A stretch of DNA of 64,000 nt from the NCBI GenBank assembly GCA_023423935.1, contig JAFAEQ010000033.1:1-64000 (forward strand), given 5' to 3'. This DNA is from Pseudomonadota bacterium. Lineage in GTDB: Bacteria; Pseudomonadota; Gammaproteobacteria; Steroidobacterales; Steroidobacteraceae. Positions 17,231 through 26,825 of the stretch are shown piece by piece. A program made the translations under genes and the position numbers. Under the pieces are notes generated by a model. That model was not told the DNA's origin, ran no database searches, and was given only the letters and a program-made list of their open reading frames with translations. Position 1 is the first letter of the stretch. Each line of letters begins with the position of its first letter.

Positions 17231-18487
17231 CTAGGGCGTGCCGCCCGGCGTCGCCGGTTGTGCGGCTTGACCGGACGCCACAGGCGTCGTGACCGGAAGA
17301 CCGGTTTCGGTCTCGTAGAGTTCCTTGAGCAGCCGCCGCCACTCCTGGTACTGCTCCTCCGCCGTGCCGCGCAACTGCACGGTACGACCTTCCACTTCCA
17401 CCACCATCGGTTGCACTTCGGACTGGAAGGATTCGCCCAGCTGCTTGAGCGAATCGGAGTGCATCTTCACTTCCGAACCCTTATCGAAACCGCTCTTCAC
17501 CGCATACGCGCCGCCGAACACGGCGGCCGTCGCTGCGGCCTGACCGACATATGTATTCGATTGGGAGCCCATCACCAGGCCGCCGACGATCGCAGCCGCA
17601 CCCAGCAGCTTGCGAGTCATTGCGGAGCGCTGTGCCTCGTCTTCGGCTTCGAGCTCGTCGTAACTGTACCGGCGCCAGTTCGTGTACGACTCGGACATTT
17701 TTTCCGAGAACAGCGCGTAGTGATCGTTGACGGTGTCGAGCAGCGCGTAGTCGCGCTCGCGAATCCGATCCATGCGCGCAAGCATCGGATCGTCATCTGC
17801 CGGCAGCCGCACAACCTGATACGTGCCCTTCTTCTTATCCGTCGTCAGATACGACTCGAATGCGTAGGGCGCGAGGTCTGAAGCGAAGCGCAGCTCTGAA
17901 ATGCGACGGACGTTTTCCAGATCCGTACCCACCAGCGTCTGACGGTACGACAGCATGTCGTTGGCGAGCTGCGCGTAGAGATTCTGGAAGGGATCGCGCG
18001 GATGGCCCGAGGTGTCCTTGTAGGAACGGGTATCCGCAGGTTGCTCGTACACCTTCTTGAACCATTGCCGCCCGCTCGAATCGGACACGGCCATCTCGAG
18101 CTTCAGTGTCATGCCGCTCGATTCGAGAATCTTCCCGGACACCTGGACATCCATCGCGTCCTCATCGACCGGAATGACTCGCACCTGACCCCATTGACCC
18201 GAGCCTTCGAGCGTATTGCGGATCTGCATGGCGAAGTAGCGAGCTTCGGCCTTGCGCACATCGGGGAAGATGCGTTCCTTCTCGCGCTTCTTCTCGTCTT
18301 CCGGAACGTTCTCATCGAGCAACTTCACTGCCACGTCGAGCAGCTGCGCTTCGGGAATTTCCTCGGATGCCTGGATGGCATTCAGACGCGGCAACGGCCG
18401 CGTCTCGTGCGTCATACAGCCGCTGAGCGCGATTGCCGCGAGCAGCACCAGGAGGGCCGGGGATGAAAACTTCGTCTGTTGCATCAT
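17231..18487 (-). CDS. lipoprotein upstream of the kinase
   Basis: A 418-residue lipoprotein (signal ending in IALSGC). The body has a mixed fold to about residue 270, then a hydrophobic glycine-rich stretch (KLLGAAAIVGGLVMGS) and a C-terminal segment mentioning neither repeats nor known motifs. It lies 21 bp downstream of the Gly-rich gene and 29 bp upstream of the kinase gene, so it belongs to the same transcription unit. Function unknown; an outer-membrane or periplasmic anchoring component is a reasonable guess. Confidence 0.8.
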   Translation of the reverse strand: MMQQTKFSSPALLVLLAAIALSGCMTHETRPLPRLNAIQASEEIPEAQLLDVAVKLLDENVPEDEKKREKERIFPDVRKAEARYFAMQIRNTLEGSGQWGQVRVIPVDEDAMDVQVSGKILESSGMTLKLEMAVSDSSGRQWFKKVYEQPADTRSYKDTSGHPRDPFQNLYAQLANDMLSYRQTLVGTDLENVRRISELRFASDLAPYAFESYLTTDKKKGTYQVVRLPADDDPMLARMDRIRERDYALLDTVNDHYALFSEKMSESYTNWRRYSYDELEAEDEAQRSAMTRKLLGAAAIVGGLVMGSQSNTYVGQAAATAAVFGGAYAVKSGFDKGSEVKMHSDSLKQLGESFQSEVQPMVVEVEGRTVQLRGTAEEQYQEWRRLLKELYETETGLPVTTPVASGQAAQPATPGGTP

Positions 18488-18508
18488 GAGAATGCCGCCC
18501 GAGTGAGA

Positions 18509-21481
18509 TCAGCTTCCCTTCTTGTACAGGCGATACTCCTGCCAGAGCTTCTCGCGCAGCTCCGGATCAGTTTCCGCCATCGCCGCTTCGCGCAGCTGCC
18601 GCGCCACGACATCATCGTCGCTGCCGTCAGGAATGTCCGCCGGCACGGTGTTCGGGCCGCCGCCGCCTTTGGCGCCGCCACCTACACCGCCACCGCCGCC
18701 GCTGCTGTTGCCTTGTCCACCGGAGGAGCCTGCGGAGCCGGATCCACGGCCTGAGCCCTGCTGGCCCTGCCCTTGGCCCTTGCCGCCCGCCTGCTCGCCC
18801 TGTCCGTTGCCGCCGTTTCCGTTGCCATTGCGATCGCCGCTGCCGTTGCGATCACCTGAACCGTTCGAGTTGCCCGCTGCGCCCGATTCGCCAGACTGCC
18901 CGCCAGCCGATCCACCGCCGTTACCCGATCCACCACGACCGTTGCGTTCGCCAGCAATCGTGGCCTGTTCGTCACGCATGCGGCCATCGAATACGCCCAT
19001 GGAGGCGTCGAATTGCCGATCGATGTGCGCCATCCGTTCCGAGGAGGTCATCGGTCCGCGGCCCGAGCCGCTTCGACCACCACTGCCACCAGCAGTGCCG
19101 TCGGGCGATCCGGACGAACCGTTCGCACCACCCATCGTGCCGCCGGCGCTGCCTGGCGAACCCGGCGTCCCGGGCATTCCGCCAGGAAGTCCCGGCGTAC
19201 CTGGCGCAAAAATCGGAACGTTCGCGCCGGGCAGCCCGACGGAGACCGTCATCGTGGGACCGTTATTGCCGGACTGACCGTCCGCGCCCTTGTTGCCGTT
19301 TGCCGAATCCGCGGCCCCAGCGCCCTGCTGCCCGTCGCTGCCCGATGCGCTGGATCCGTCTCCATTCGAACCGGTGGATGCCGATTGGCCACCGCCGTTC
19401 GCATCAGATCCAGCGCCACCGGTCGCGCCGCCTGCCTGCCCCGCTGCGCCCGGCTGCCCAGCTGCGCCGTTCGATCCGTCGCCGCCTTGCCCGGCTGCTC
19501 CGCCCATCTGCGTGGACCCGTCGCCCTGAGCGTTGACGCCGCCCATTTGCGCGGAGGCATCACCCTGACCGTTCATGCCGCCTGCCGATCCGGCAGATGC
19601 ACCAGCACTCTGTCCCGCCGCGCCCGCAGCGCCGGCTTGTCCTCCGGCTTGTCCCTGAGCTTCGCCGGCGCTACCCGCGGTCTGTCCCGCGGCACCCTGC
19701 GAATTGCCGGACGCACCGCCGTCTCCTTGCGCTCCGCCCTGCATACCGCCCGCGCCGTTCGCGGACCCGGTGGCTTGCGCCGCGCCGCCCATCTGCGCGC
19801 CATCGCCACCTGCGCCGTTGGCCGATCCTGCTGCGTTTGCGGCAGCACCCGACTGGCCGTTAGCCCCGCTCGCGGCCCCGCCCATCTGACCTGCTTGCCC
19901 AGCCGCTGCACCGCCGTCGGCTCCAGCGCTACCGCTCGCGCCAGCCGAGCCGCCAGATGCTCCGCCGGTCGCACCCATGGAGCCTGCTGCGTCGCCTGCT
20001 TGTCCGGACGCATCTCCGGAAGCGCCCGAAGCGCTGCCCGATTGGCCCGCCGCATTCGCCTGCGCGCCACCGCCGGACGCTCCGCTCTGTCCGCCGGAAG
20101 CCCCGCCTGCCGCACCGGAGGCATCAGATCCTTGAGCACCACCCGCGGCGCCGGAAGAACCTGACGCGCCTGAATTGCCGCCGCTCTGACCTTGACCGCC
20201 CGAAGCGCCCTGAGCGCCGCCCGCGGCACCGGACTGCCCCGAGGAACCGCCTTGCGCTCCTGCAGCTCCACCTTGCGCCCCCCCCTGTGCGCCCGCAGCG
20301 CCGCCGGCACTTCCGCTGGCACCGCTGCTCGCACTCGCGGTCTGGGCGCCGGACGCGCCGCTCGAGCCCTGGAAAATACTTTCACTTGCGCTGGGCGGGC
20401 CGCTGCCAGGCATGCCGCCCTGGGTGTCTGCGCTGCTGCTGCCACTCTGCCCATCAGATCCTGCAGCGCCACCGCTGCTGCCGCTCGGCAAGTCCATGCT
20501 GGGTGTTGGAATTCCCCCAGCGGAAGCTCCGCCTCCTGGAGAAGGCAGGCCGAGTGTTGGACGTGAGTCGCCGCCCCCGCCGCCGGACTGCCCGCCCGCG
20601 CTTTGCGATCCGCCACCCGTCTGGCCACCACCCATGGAACCCCCACCGGCTTGGCTACCGCTGGCCTGACCGCCACCGCCCTGACTTCCTCCTTGCGAAC
20701 CACCCGCACCACCGTCGCCACCAGCAGCGCCGGGGGTACCTCCTGCCGTACCCGCAGAGCCGGACGATCCGCCGCCGCTTGCGCCACCGGAAGAACCGCC
20801 CGATTCGGAGCCACCTGGCAAGCCCGTTGAAGGCAGACCCATCGAACCTGAAGCGCCGCCCGATGCGCCGCCTTGCGAACCTGACGATCCACCCTGGGAA
20901 CCGCCCTGCGCGCCGCCGGATGAGCCGCCTTGCGCCCCACCCTGGGATCCACCAGCCTGGGATCCGCCTTGCGATCCTCCCTGCGATCCGCCTTGCGAAC
21001 CTTGTGACCCTCCCTGCGATCCACTCGCGCCGTCTGATCCGCCGCTCGAACCGCTGCTCGAGCTCGGCAAGGACGGACCTGAGGGCATCGACGGCGCGGA
21101 TGCGCCGCCGGTCGAGGACGGCATGGAGGGCATCGATGGCATGGACGACGGCATCGAAGGGACCGACGGCATCGACGCGCCGCCACCTCCGCCGCCGGAA
21201 CTGCCCGAGGGCATGCGTGAGCTGCTTGCACCGCCCGAGCTGCCGCCACCGGACGGCATGCTCGAACTGCTGCCGCCGCTCGAACCGCCGGAGGAACCGC
21301 TGGAGCCGCCGGAAGAACCACTGCTGCCACCCGACGAACTGGGGGGCGTCGAGGAGGGCATGCTGGGCGAAGACATCTGTTGGTCGGCGCAGCCTCCCAT
21401 CAGAAAACTCGAGACAGCGCCGATCGCTGCCACCTCACTCGCGACGACGAGCAGCCGCTTGATGGAATGGCTTCTGTTCAT
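18509..21481 (-). CDS. very long Gly/Ser/Ala/Gln-rich lipoprotein with conserved C-terminal tail
   Basis: About 990 residues. The start at ATG 21481 follows a strong GGGAGAGAGG ribosome site. A lipoprotein-type signal (ending SSFLMGGC) leads into some 850 residues of collagen-like low complexity built from SGG, QGGS, PSMPS and GAAGQ-type units. A short Arg/Asp-rich insert (MTSSERMAHIDRQFDASMG) and an ordered tail with DIPDGSDDDVVARQLREAAM follow. The tail looks like the functional contact; the rest is probably an extended spacer or fibre. Several long open frames on both strands here are composition artefacts. Confidence 0.8.
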   Translation of the reverse strand: MNRSHSIKRLLVVASEVAAIGAVSSFLMGGCADQQMSSPSMPSSTPPSSSGGSSGSSGGSSGSSGGSSGGSSSSMPSGGGSSGGASSSRMPSGSSGGGGGGASMPSVPSMPSSMPSMPSMPSSTGGASAPSMPSGPSLPSSSSGSSGGSDGASGSQGGSQGSQGGSQGGSQGGSQAGGSQGGAQGGSSGGAQGGSQGGSSGSQGGASGGASGSMGLPSTGLPGGSESGGSSGGASGGGSSGSAGTAGGTPGAAGGDGGAGGSQGGSQGGGGQASGSQAGGGSMGGGQTGGGSQSAGGQSGGGGGDSRPTLGLPSPGGGASAGGIPTPSMDLPSGSSGGAAGSDGQSGSSSADTQGGMPGSGPPSASESIFQGSSGASGAQTASASSGASGSAGGAAGAQGGAQGGAAGAQGGSSGQSGAAGGAQGASGGQGQSGGNSGASGSSGAAGGAQGSDASGAAGGASGGQSGASGGGAQANAAGQSGSASGASGDASGQAGDAAGSMGATGGASGGSAGASGSAGADGGAAAGQAGQMGGAASGANGQSGAAANAAGSANGAGGDGAQMGGAAQATGSANGAGGMQGGAQGDGGASGNSQGAAGQTAGSAGEAQGQAGGQAGAAGAAGQSAGASAGSAGGMNGQGDASAQMGGVNAQGDGSTQMGGAAGQGGDGSNGAAGQPGAAGQAGGATGGAGSDANGGGQSASTGSNGDGSSASGSDGQQGAGAADSANGNKGADGQSGNNGPTMTVSVGLPGANVPIFAPGTPGLPGGMPGTPGSPGSAGGTMGGANGSSGSPDGTAGGSGGRSGSGRGPMTSSERMAHIDRQFDASMGVFDGRMRDEQATIAGERNGRGGSGNGGGSAGGQSGESGAAGNSNGSGDRNGSGDRNGNGNGGNGQGEQAGGKGQGQGQQGSGRGSGSAGSSGGQGNSSGGGGGVGGGAKGGGGPNTVPADIPDGSDDDVVARQLREAAMAETDPELREKLWQEYRLYKKGS

Positions 21482-21804
21482 CGCCTCTCTCCCGGTGACC
21501 CACAGCCCAAAGCCCAATAGCGCGTGAGGAGAACCCCGCCGTGGTTCCCCGGCCCGATCCTGCGACCGCACAGCTGAACGAGCGCTGACCATCGGCAGCG
21601 TTCGGTTTGCAAGTGAGCGTGGATTGAAAGTGGATTCATCAGCACTCGTCAGCGCACTCATCCGTCGTGCCGACGCCAGAGCAGTTCGCGAGATCTGCAG
21701 AGGTCGACTTCGGTCGGAGTCTTTGGGACGACGCGTAGTGCCTCGTCTCAAACAAGTGCATGTCTCATCAGCAAAGGTGTGCAGCTCACGCCGCACGCGT
21801 CAAG
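21482..21804. other. gap between two lipoprotein genes, probable promoter region of the locus
   Basis: No gene is seen. It separates the first lipoprotein gene (21805-22677) from the Gly-rich gene and is the largest gap in the locus, so it may carry the main promoter. An imperfect hairpin with arms around GGAGAACC and GGTTCCCC lies at about 21531-21553. No sigma motif could be called with confidence. Confidence 0.4.
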
Positions 21805-22677
21805 TCACGGCGTCGTCGCCTTCAGCTGGCGCGTCGTCGCGTCCGCATCGTCCTCGGCACCGATCAGAAAGGACTTCAACTGGCCCGCAAGCCGATCACA
21901 CGCCGTGCTCTGCACCGGCGAGATGATCGGAATCGGCGCCACTGCACCGATCATCACCGAGGTGCCCTTCACATCGGTACTGACCGTTCCGGCGCTCACC
22001 CCATCGCGCAGATCCCACACGGTGGCCTCGTAGTCGGATTGCTTCTCCCACCACCCGAGACCCAGACACCCTGCGCCACCGGGGCCGACGGCGCAGGCGA
22101 TGCTGCCCCCACCATCGGTCTTTTGGGTGACACCATCGACCCACACGATGAAACGTACGCCCAGCGCGCTGACTCGTTCAGCAACACCGGGCCGGGAAAG
22201 AAAGTTCGTGAAGCCCTGCGGATTTACCGGGGCCGTACTCGGCTCGAGCCAGGGATAGAAGGCATCGATGAACTGCGAGCCCGCATAGATCTGGAACGGC
22301 TTGTTGGCCAGATTGCTGCGGGGTTCGGACTTGCGGCCCTTGCGCACATTCCAGGCGTGCTCCGCCGAGAAGGACTGCCCGACGAGTTCGCGCTCCAGAC
22401 AGTCGAGGAATTTGTTCTCGGTGCCGGTGCCTTCGAGATGTGGCTTTGCAAGGAGCACGACCGCCTCATTGGAGGCGATGCGCGTGGGTGCATCGCGGAC
22501 TTCTTCGATCTTCGCCGTCATGCAGCCACTCAGCGAGGCCATTGCAACGAGCGCGCCGACGGAACTGAAACCGGCTCTGTATGTGCTGCCGCTGTGACAT
22601 ATACGTGCGAGCAAACCGGCGGCGATCGGTCTGCACTGCTGGCCGTTCTCGAGGCGGCCAAACTTCTCTCGCGACAT
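21805..22677 (-). CDS. lipoprotein, first gene at the head of the locus
   Basis: About 290 residues with a lipoprotein signal ending MASLSGC. ATG 22677 was chosen because GGAG lies 8-9 nt upstream; the signal then sits rather far in (about residue 50), so a later start such as a TTG near 22613 is possible. Segments such as VGPGGAGCLGLGWWEKQSDYE and GVRFIVWVDGVTQ are distinctive but not assigned to a family. It shares orientation with the kinase/VWA locus but is set apart by 323 bp, so membership is uncertain. Confidence 0.7.
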   Translation of the reverse strand: MSREKFGRLENGQQCRPIAAGLLARICHSGSTYRAGFSSVGALVAMASLSGCMTAKIEEVRDAPTRIASNEAVVLLAKPHLEGTGTENKFLDCLERELVGQSFSAEHAWNVRKGRKSEPRSNLANKPFQIYAGSQFIDAFYPWLEPSTAPVNPQGFTNFLSRPGVAERVSALGVRFIVWVDGVTQKTDGGGSIACAVGPGGAGCLGLGWWEKQSDYEATVWDLRDGVSAGTVSTDVKGTSVMIGAVAPIPIISPVQSTACDRLAGQLKSFLIGAEDDADATTRQLKATTP

Positions 22678-22875
22678 TCTCGATCTCCAGGAATGAAAGA
22701 GGTGGGTCCGTCCTGAAGTTTCTGCCACTGTCGGCCGGCGCGTTTACGACGAGAGTCGTCAATGGCTGTCGACCTCGATCGAGTATACGCCAAGCATTGT
22801 TCGGGCAACGGCGGAAAACCGTACCGCGATTTACAAGTGCAACAAACCCGATCGGCCATTCGCTCTGCGGTGACG

Positions 22876-23958
22876 TCAGATCAAACTCATTTGTTCCGGA
22901 CCTCGGCGTGGCGGTCGAAACAGCGACATGTTATGTACGAAGCGCTCGCCTGTAGCGAGTCCGTACCGGCGACATGCTGCACTGAATCGACTGCTCAGTA
23001 GCTCAGCATATTCGCCTTGGCCGCGCTGACGCTTTCCCCAGGAAGAGTCATAGTCGCGACCGTCGCGCATCGCACGCATGCGACTCATGACATGCCCGGC
23101 CTTCAAAGGTTCGTGCGTCTGCAACCATTCCTTGAACAAATCCTTGATCTCGTACGGCAAGCGCAGCAACACGTAACCGGCGGATCTCGCACCGGCCTGC
23201 GCTGCGGCCTTGAGAATGTTCTCGAGCTCGAAATCCGTCAGCACGGGCACAACGGGTGCGACCATGACTCCTACAGGGATCCCCGCGGCAGTCAATGTCC
23301 GGATCGCGCGTAATCGTGCAGACGGCGATGCCGTGCGCGGCTCGAGCGTTCGTTTCAAATCATTGCTGAGCGTCGTCACGCTCATGAACGCATGTACCAG
23401 TCCGTCCCGGGCCATCGGCGCGAGCAGATCGACGTCGCGTTCGATCATGCTGCTCTTGGTGATGATCGACAGCGGATGCCGATAGCGCGCCAGCACCTCG
23501 ATAATGCTGCGCGTAACGCGATACTCGCGTTCGATGGGTTGGTACGGATCGGTGTTTGCGCCAATGGTGATCGGCGAACATCGATAGCCGGGCGCGGCAA
23601 GCTCGTCCTCGAGGAGCCGCGCAGCGTCCTGTTTATAAAAAAGCTGGGTCTCGAAATCCAGACCGGGAGAAAGATTCAGATATCCGTGCGAGGGACGGGC
23701 GTAACAGTAAATGCACCCGTGCTCGCATCCCCGATAGGGATTGATCGACTGATCGAAGCCGATGTCCGGAGACTTGTTGCGACTGATGATCGAGCGGGCG
23801 GGATCGGGTCGTACCGACGTCACGATCGCCGGCAACTCCTCATCGAGAATGCCCCAGCCGTCATCCACGGCTTCGACACGCGTGGTTTCGAAACGGCCTT
23901 CTGGATTACTGACGGCGCCACGGCCGGTGCGTGGTGCAGGGCGAGTGGGAGGTGCCAT
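22876..23958 (-). CDS. PA0069-family radical SAM protein
   Basis: A 360-residue radical SAM enzyme of the SplB-like PA0069 group. The iron-sulfur motif is C-x3-C-x2-C in YRGCEHGCIYCYARPSH, followed by ITIGANTDPYQPIEREY and IITKSS, characteristic of this group. The substrate is unknown. Length and start (ATG 23958) fit the family. It is alone in its orientation block; the stop of the downstream kinase gene lies 43 bp upstream of its start. Confidence 0.9.
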   Translation of the reverse strand: MAPPTRPAPRTGRGAVSNPEGRFETTRVEAVDDGWGILDEELPAIVTSVRPDPARSIISRNKSPDIGFDQSINPYRGCEHGCIYCYARPSHGYLNLSPGLDFETQLFYKQDAARLLEDELAAPGYRCSPITIGANTDPYQPIEREYRVTRSIIEVLARYRHPLSIITKSSMIERDVDLLAPMARDGLVHAFMSVTTLSNDLKRTLEPRTASPSARLRAIRTLTAAGIPVGVMVAPVVPVLTDFELENILKAAAQAGARSAGYVLLRLPYEIKDLFKEWLQTHEPLKAGHVMSRMRAMRDGRDYDSSWGKRQRGQGEYAELLSSRFSAACRRYGLATGERFVHNMSLFRPPRRGPEQMSLI

Positions 23959-24001
23959 CGAGGCACTATACTGGATATAAAACCAGTCTCAATCAGACGA
24001 G

Positions 24002-25813
24002 TCAGTGCACCGCGCCGGCAGCCGCCGGGGTCGCAGAACGAGCGAGCGGACAGCGGAAGTTCACCTGCAGCTCGGTGCCATTGGCCGAGCTGATCTGCAG
24101 CTCGCCGTGCAGCTGACGCACGAATGCATCCATCAGGGAACGACCGAGTCCGCTGCTGCCGTCTCCTTCCGTGTCCTGATCGAAGCCTTTACCGTTATCG
24201 CGCACGATGAGGTTCATGATCGTGTCGGACTGACGCGTCATGATCAGCTCAATCCGCCCACGCTCCACTCCTTCGAAGGCGTGCTTGTAAGCATTGGTGA
24301 TCGCCTCGGTGACCAGCAATCCGAGCGGAACCGCGATATCGGGACCAATCACCTCGTCCGGCGCATCGACCGTCAGATCGATCTCGCGCTGACCTGCGAG
24401 TCCACCGCGACGCAGTTCGGCGCACAGATCGTCCAGGAACCAGCGCAGATTCACTTCCTGCAAGTTCTCCGATTCGTACAGCCGGCGATGCAGCGTCGCG
24501 AGCGCGTTGATACGGCTGCGCGCCTCGGCGAACGCGGTTTCGGCTCGCGGATCCTTGATTCGCCGGGCGTGCAGGTTGAGCAGACTCATCACAAGTTGCA
24601 GATTGTTCTTCACGCGATGATGGATCTCGCGCACCAGCATTTCCTTCTGAGCGAGCGAGTCGCGCAGCTCCGCTTCGCGTTTGGAAATCAGGTCCGCCAT
24701 GCGGGTGAACGTCTCGCCGAGACTGCGGATCTCCGCAGGTGCCGCAATCGCTCGTTCGGGACGGACGTTGTGCCGACCCGCCGCGTACGCTGAGGTGATC
24801 CGATCGAGATAGGTGATCCAGCGCACGACGAGATGCTCGATGCCGAACCACACGACCGCGATTGCGAGCGCCCACATCAAAAGCGGCGTCAACACGCCCC
24901 AGGCTACCTGCAACGCGAGCGGCCCCATCGCAGCGAGCAGCGGCGTGCCTAGAATTACGAAGATCCGACCATCGAGGAGCGGGCTGATCGCATACAACCG
25001 CCAGGTCCCGTCGCGACCGCGCGCGGTGAAAGTCTGCGTGCGCGAATGCAGGTGCTCATCGATCAGTTCATCGCGCGGCAACCCCAGCAGCAGCGGCGAC
25101 TGCTCGGCGCGGGAGGTGATCAGATCGCCCTTGCCGTCGAGCAATGCCAGCGCAGTGTTATCGGCGGAGGCTGCACGCTGATAACGCCGCGTGACCCAAT
25201 CCAGCCCGATAAACAGCGCGACGCTCCCGTCGATGCCCCCCGAATCGTCGACCAGAGGAACGGCGGTGACCATGCCCCACTCCTCGAGCCAGCGACTGAA
25301 CACCAGATCGCTGACTACGAACGCATCACCGGACATCACATCGCGGAACCAGGGGCGGTCGGCAACATTCACCACCGCTTTAGTCGGCCCCGAAGTGCAC
25401 GTCAACGCGCCGTGCGCATTGACGACAGCGGCGCCCGCGTACTGGTCGAGCCCACCGATCGCTCGCTGCAAAGCGCGACGGCACGCGGTCCCGCGCCCTC
25501 CGCGAACATCCGGTTGTGCGGCGAGACTGGTGAGGATCTCTCGCGAGGCGGAGATCATGTTCTCTTCTTCATTGGCCGCAAGCTGCGCCGCTTGCGCAAG
25601 ATTCTGCTGGAGATAATGAAGGCTGCTGTTGTAGCCCGAGACCGCTTGCAGTACGGCCAACACGCCCGGGGCAAGCATGGCAATGCCGACGATCAGGACC
25701 AGTCGCGGCCGCAGACCTGCATTGCGACCCCACCAGCGACGTGGCTCGGGAACGAGCTTCTGATTCTTCATGGGCGACGCGTTCGTGAGCGCCGCTTCAA
25801 GGCCTGTTAGCAC
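24002..25813 (-). CDS. HisKA_2-type membrane sensor histidine kinase of the general stress response
   Basis: A 603-residue kinase. It has two membrane segments (about 35-58 and 296-326) flanking a periplasmic sensor (about 60-290), a HAMP-like linker, then the HisKA_2 dimerisation box EIHHRVKNNLQ with phospho-His398 and an HATPase domain (IVRDNGKGFDQD). Kinases of this class phosphorylate PhyR in the general stress response. It starts at GTG 25813 (ATG 25771 is an alternative), 15 bp after the sigma gene, so nepR-ecfG-kinase looks like one operon. Sensor ligand unknown. Confidence 0.88.
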   Translation of the reverse strand: MLTGLEAALTNASPMKNQKLVPEPRRWWGRNAGLRPRLVLIVGIAMLAPGVLAVLQAVSGYNSSLHYLQQNLAQAAQLAANEEENMISASREILTSLAAQPDVRGGRGTACRRALQRAIGGLDQYAGAAVVNAHGALTCTSGPTKAVVNVADRPWFRDVMSGDAFVVSDLVFSRWLEEWGMVTAVPLVDDSGGIDGSVALFIGLDWVTRRYQRAASADNTALALLDGKGDLITSRAEQSPLLLGLPRDELIDEHLHSRTQTFTARGRDGTWRLYAISPLLDGRIFVILGTPLLAAMGPLALQVAWGVLTPLLMWALAIAVVWFGIEHLVVRWITYLDRITSAYAAGRHNVRPERAIAAPAEIRSLGETFTRMADLISKREAELRDSLAQKEMLVREIHHRVKNNLQLVMSLLNLHARRIKDPRAETAFAEARSRINALATLHRRLYESENLQEVNLRWFLDDLCAELRRGGLAGQREIDLTVDAPDEVIGPDIAVPLGLLVTEAITNAYKHAFEGVERGRIELIMTRQSDTIMNLIVRDNGKGFDQDTEGDGSSGLGRSLMDAFVRQLHGELQISSANGTELQVNFRCPLARSATPAAAGAVH

Positions 25814-25828
25814 TCATTGCTAACCGCC

Positions 25829-26413
25829 CTACACTGCTTTGGCGCGGCTCAGCGTGATGTTCGCGTTTTCAGCGCGAGTGTCAACGGCAGAAGATGCCTC
25901 TGCGACGAACGCTGCGTCCTCGCCGAGCAGCTCGACGAGACGATCGCGGGCGCGCGCGATGCGGCTCTTGATCGTACCTACGGCTACCTGGCAGACATCC
26001 GCAGCCTCTTCGTACGACAGCCCGGTCGCACACACGAGCACCAGCGCTTCGCGCTGATCGTTGGGCAGTTCCTGCAGGGCGCGATTCAGATCGCGCAGAT
26101 GCAATCGTGCGTCGTGCATCGGCGCGACGGCGAGCTGCGCTGCGCACACGCCTTCGGGATCTTCGACCTCGAACTTGCGGTGTCGCAGCTCGGAGTAGTA
26201 ACAGTTGCGCAGAATCGTGAAGAGCCAAGCCTTCAGATTGCTGCCCGACTGAAACTGCTCCCGATTGGTCCACGCCTTCAAGACGGTGTCCTGCACGAGG
26301 TCATCCGCGCGCGCAGGGTCTCCACACAGAGAGCGGCCGAACGCACGCAACGCCGGCAGCAGTGCCGTGACCTGGTCGAGAAATGGATCGGAGGCGGTCA
26401 TATTCATTGGCAT
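25829..26413 (-). CDS. ecfG: EcfG-type sigma factor of the general stress response
   Basis: A 194-residue ECF sigma factor: region 2 (GDPARADDLVQDTVLKAW) and region 4 (LPNDQREALVLVCATGLSYEE) are clear, with the short linker and context of the EcfG group. It should direct RNA polymerase to GGAAC/CGTT promoters, three of which lie within 1.6 kb. It sits 8 bp downstream of nepR. ATGs at 26413, 26407 and 26401 are all possible starts. The group assignment relies on the neighbouring nepR and phyR. Confidence 0.9.
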   Translation of the reverse strand: MPMNMTASDPFLDQVTALLPALRAFGRSLCGDPARADDLVQDTVLKAWTNREQFQSGSNLKAWLFTILRNCYYSELRHRKFEVEDPEGVCAAQLAVAPMHDARLHLRDLNRALQELPNDQREALVLVCATGLSYEEAADVCQVAVGTIKSRIARARDRLVELLGEDAAFVAEASSAVDTRAENANITLSRAKAV

Positions 26414-26421
26414 CGGCCGCT

Positions 26422-26604
26422 TCAGGACCCGCGCTCCTTGTCTTCCAGCTTCTTCAGCAGCGCCTTGAACTCATCGGGCACCGGCTCATCCATGACATCC
26501 GTGAACATGCGGCGCAGCCGATTGGACAGCCAGTCTGGAACCTGCTCAGCTGACGAATCGGCGGAGACGGGCTCGACCGGATCTGGCTTGGTCTTTTCAC
26601 TCAT
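26422..26604 (-). CDS. nepR: NepR-family anti-sigma factor
   Basis: About 60 residues; the core VPDWLSNRLRRMFTDVMDEP followed by VPDEFKALLKKLE matches the two-helix NepR family. NepR holds EcfG inactive until phosphorylated PhyR captures it. ATG 26604 is the preferred start (26610 also possible); neither has a strong ribosome site, which would keep its level tied to autoregulation. It is first in the nepR-ecfG-kinase unit and follows a perfect EcfG promoter 83 bp upstream. Confidence 0.88.
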   Translation of the reverse strand: MSEKTKPDPVEPVSADSSAEQVPDWLSNRLRRMFTDVMDEPVPDEFKALLKKLEDKERGS

Positions 26605-26686
26605 GATCATGGCTGCGTCAGAGACCGCCGGCGCTGAATTCCGGCACAAGGTACTAATTTCGTTCTCAAGGAGGCGCACGTGTCCG

Positions 26687-26711
26687 AACGCGGTGCAACC
26701 GGAAAAGTTCC
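26687..26711 (-). promoter_or_regulatory. EcfG-type promoter of nepR-ecfG
   Basis: On the minus strand: GGAAC (26711-26707), 16-nt spacer, CGTT (26690-26687). This is an exact match to the described general stress response consensus and is placed to drive nepR-ecfG, implying positive autoregulation. Confidence 0.82.
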
Positions 26712-26825
26712 AGCTATAGGGAACATTCCGACCCCTTCGCTCATATTAGAGGCACGCCAGTGGCGCACGTTCAAGCGCGCGCCTTATCCAATCTCAGCGA
26801 CCAAGAACGACGGAGTCCTCTTTCC

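Noticed and set aside
19573..21462. Overlapping long frames on both strands (for example 19573-21330 minus, 19957-21462 plus)
   Set aside because: They are frame-shifted or antisense readings of the Gly/Ser-rich lipoprotein; its repetitive GC-rich codons suppress stops in all frames.
26720..26744. EcfG promoter for phyR on the plus strand
   Set aside because: GGAAC is present at 26720-26724, but no CGTT-like -10 follows at 16-17 nt (TCAT or CATA instead).
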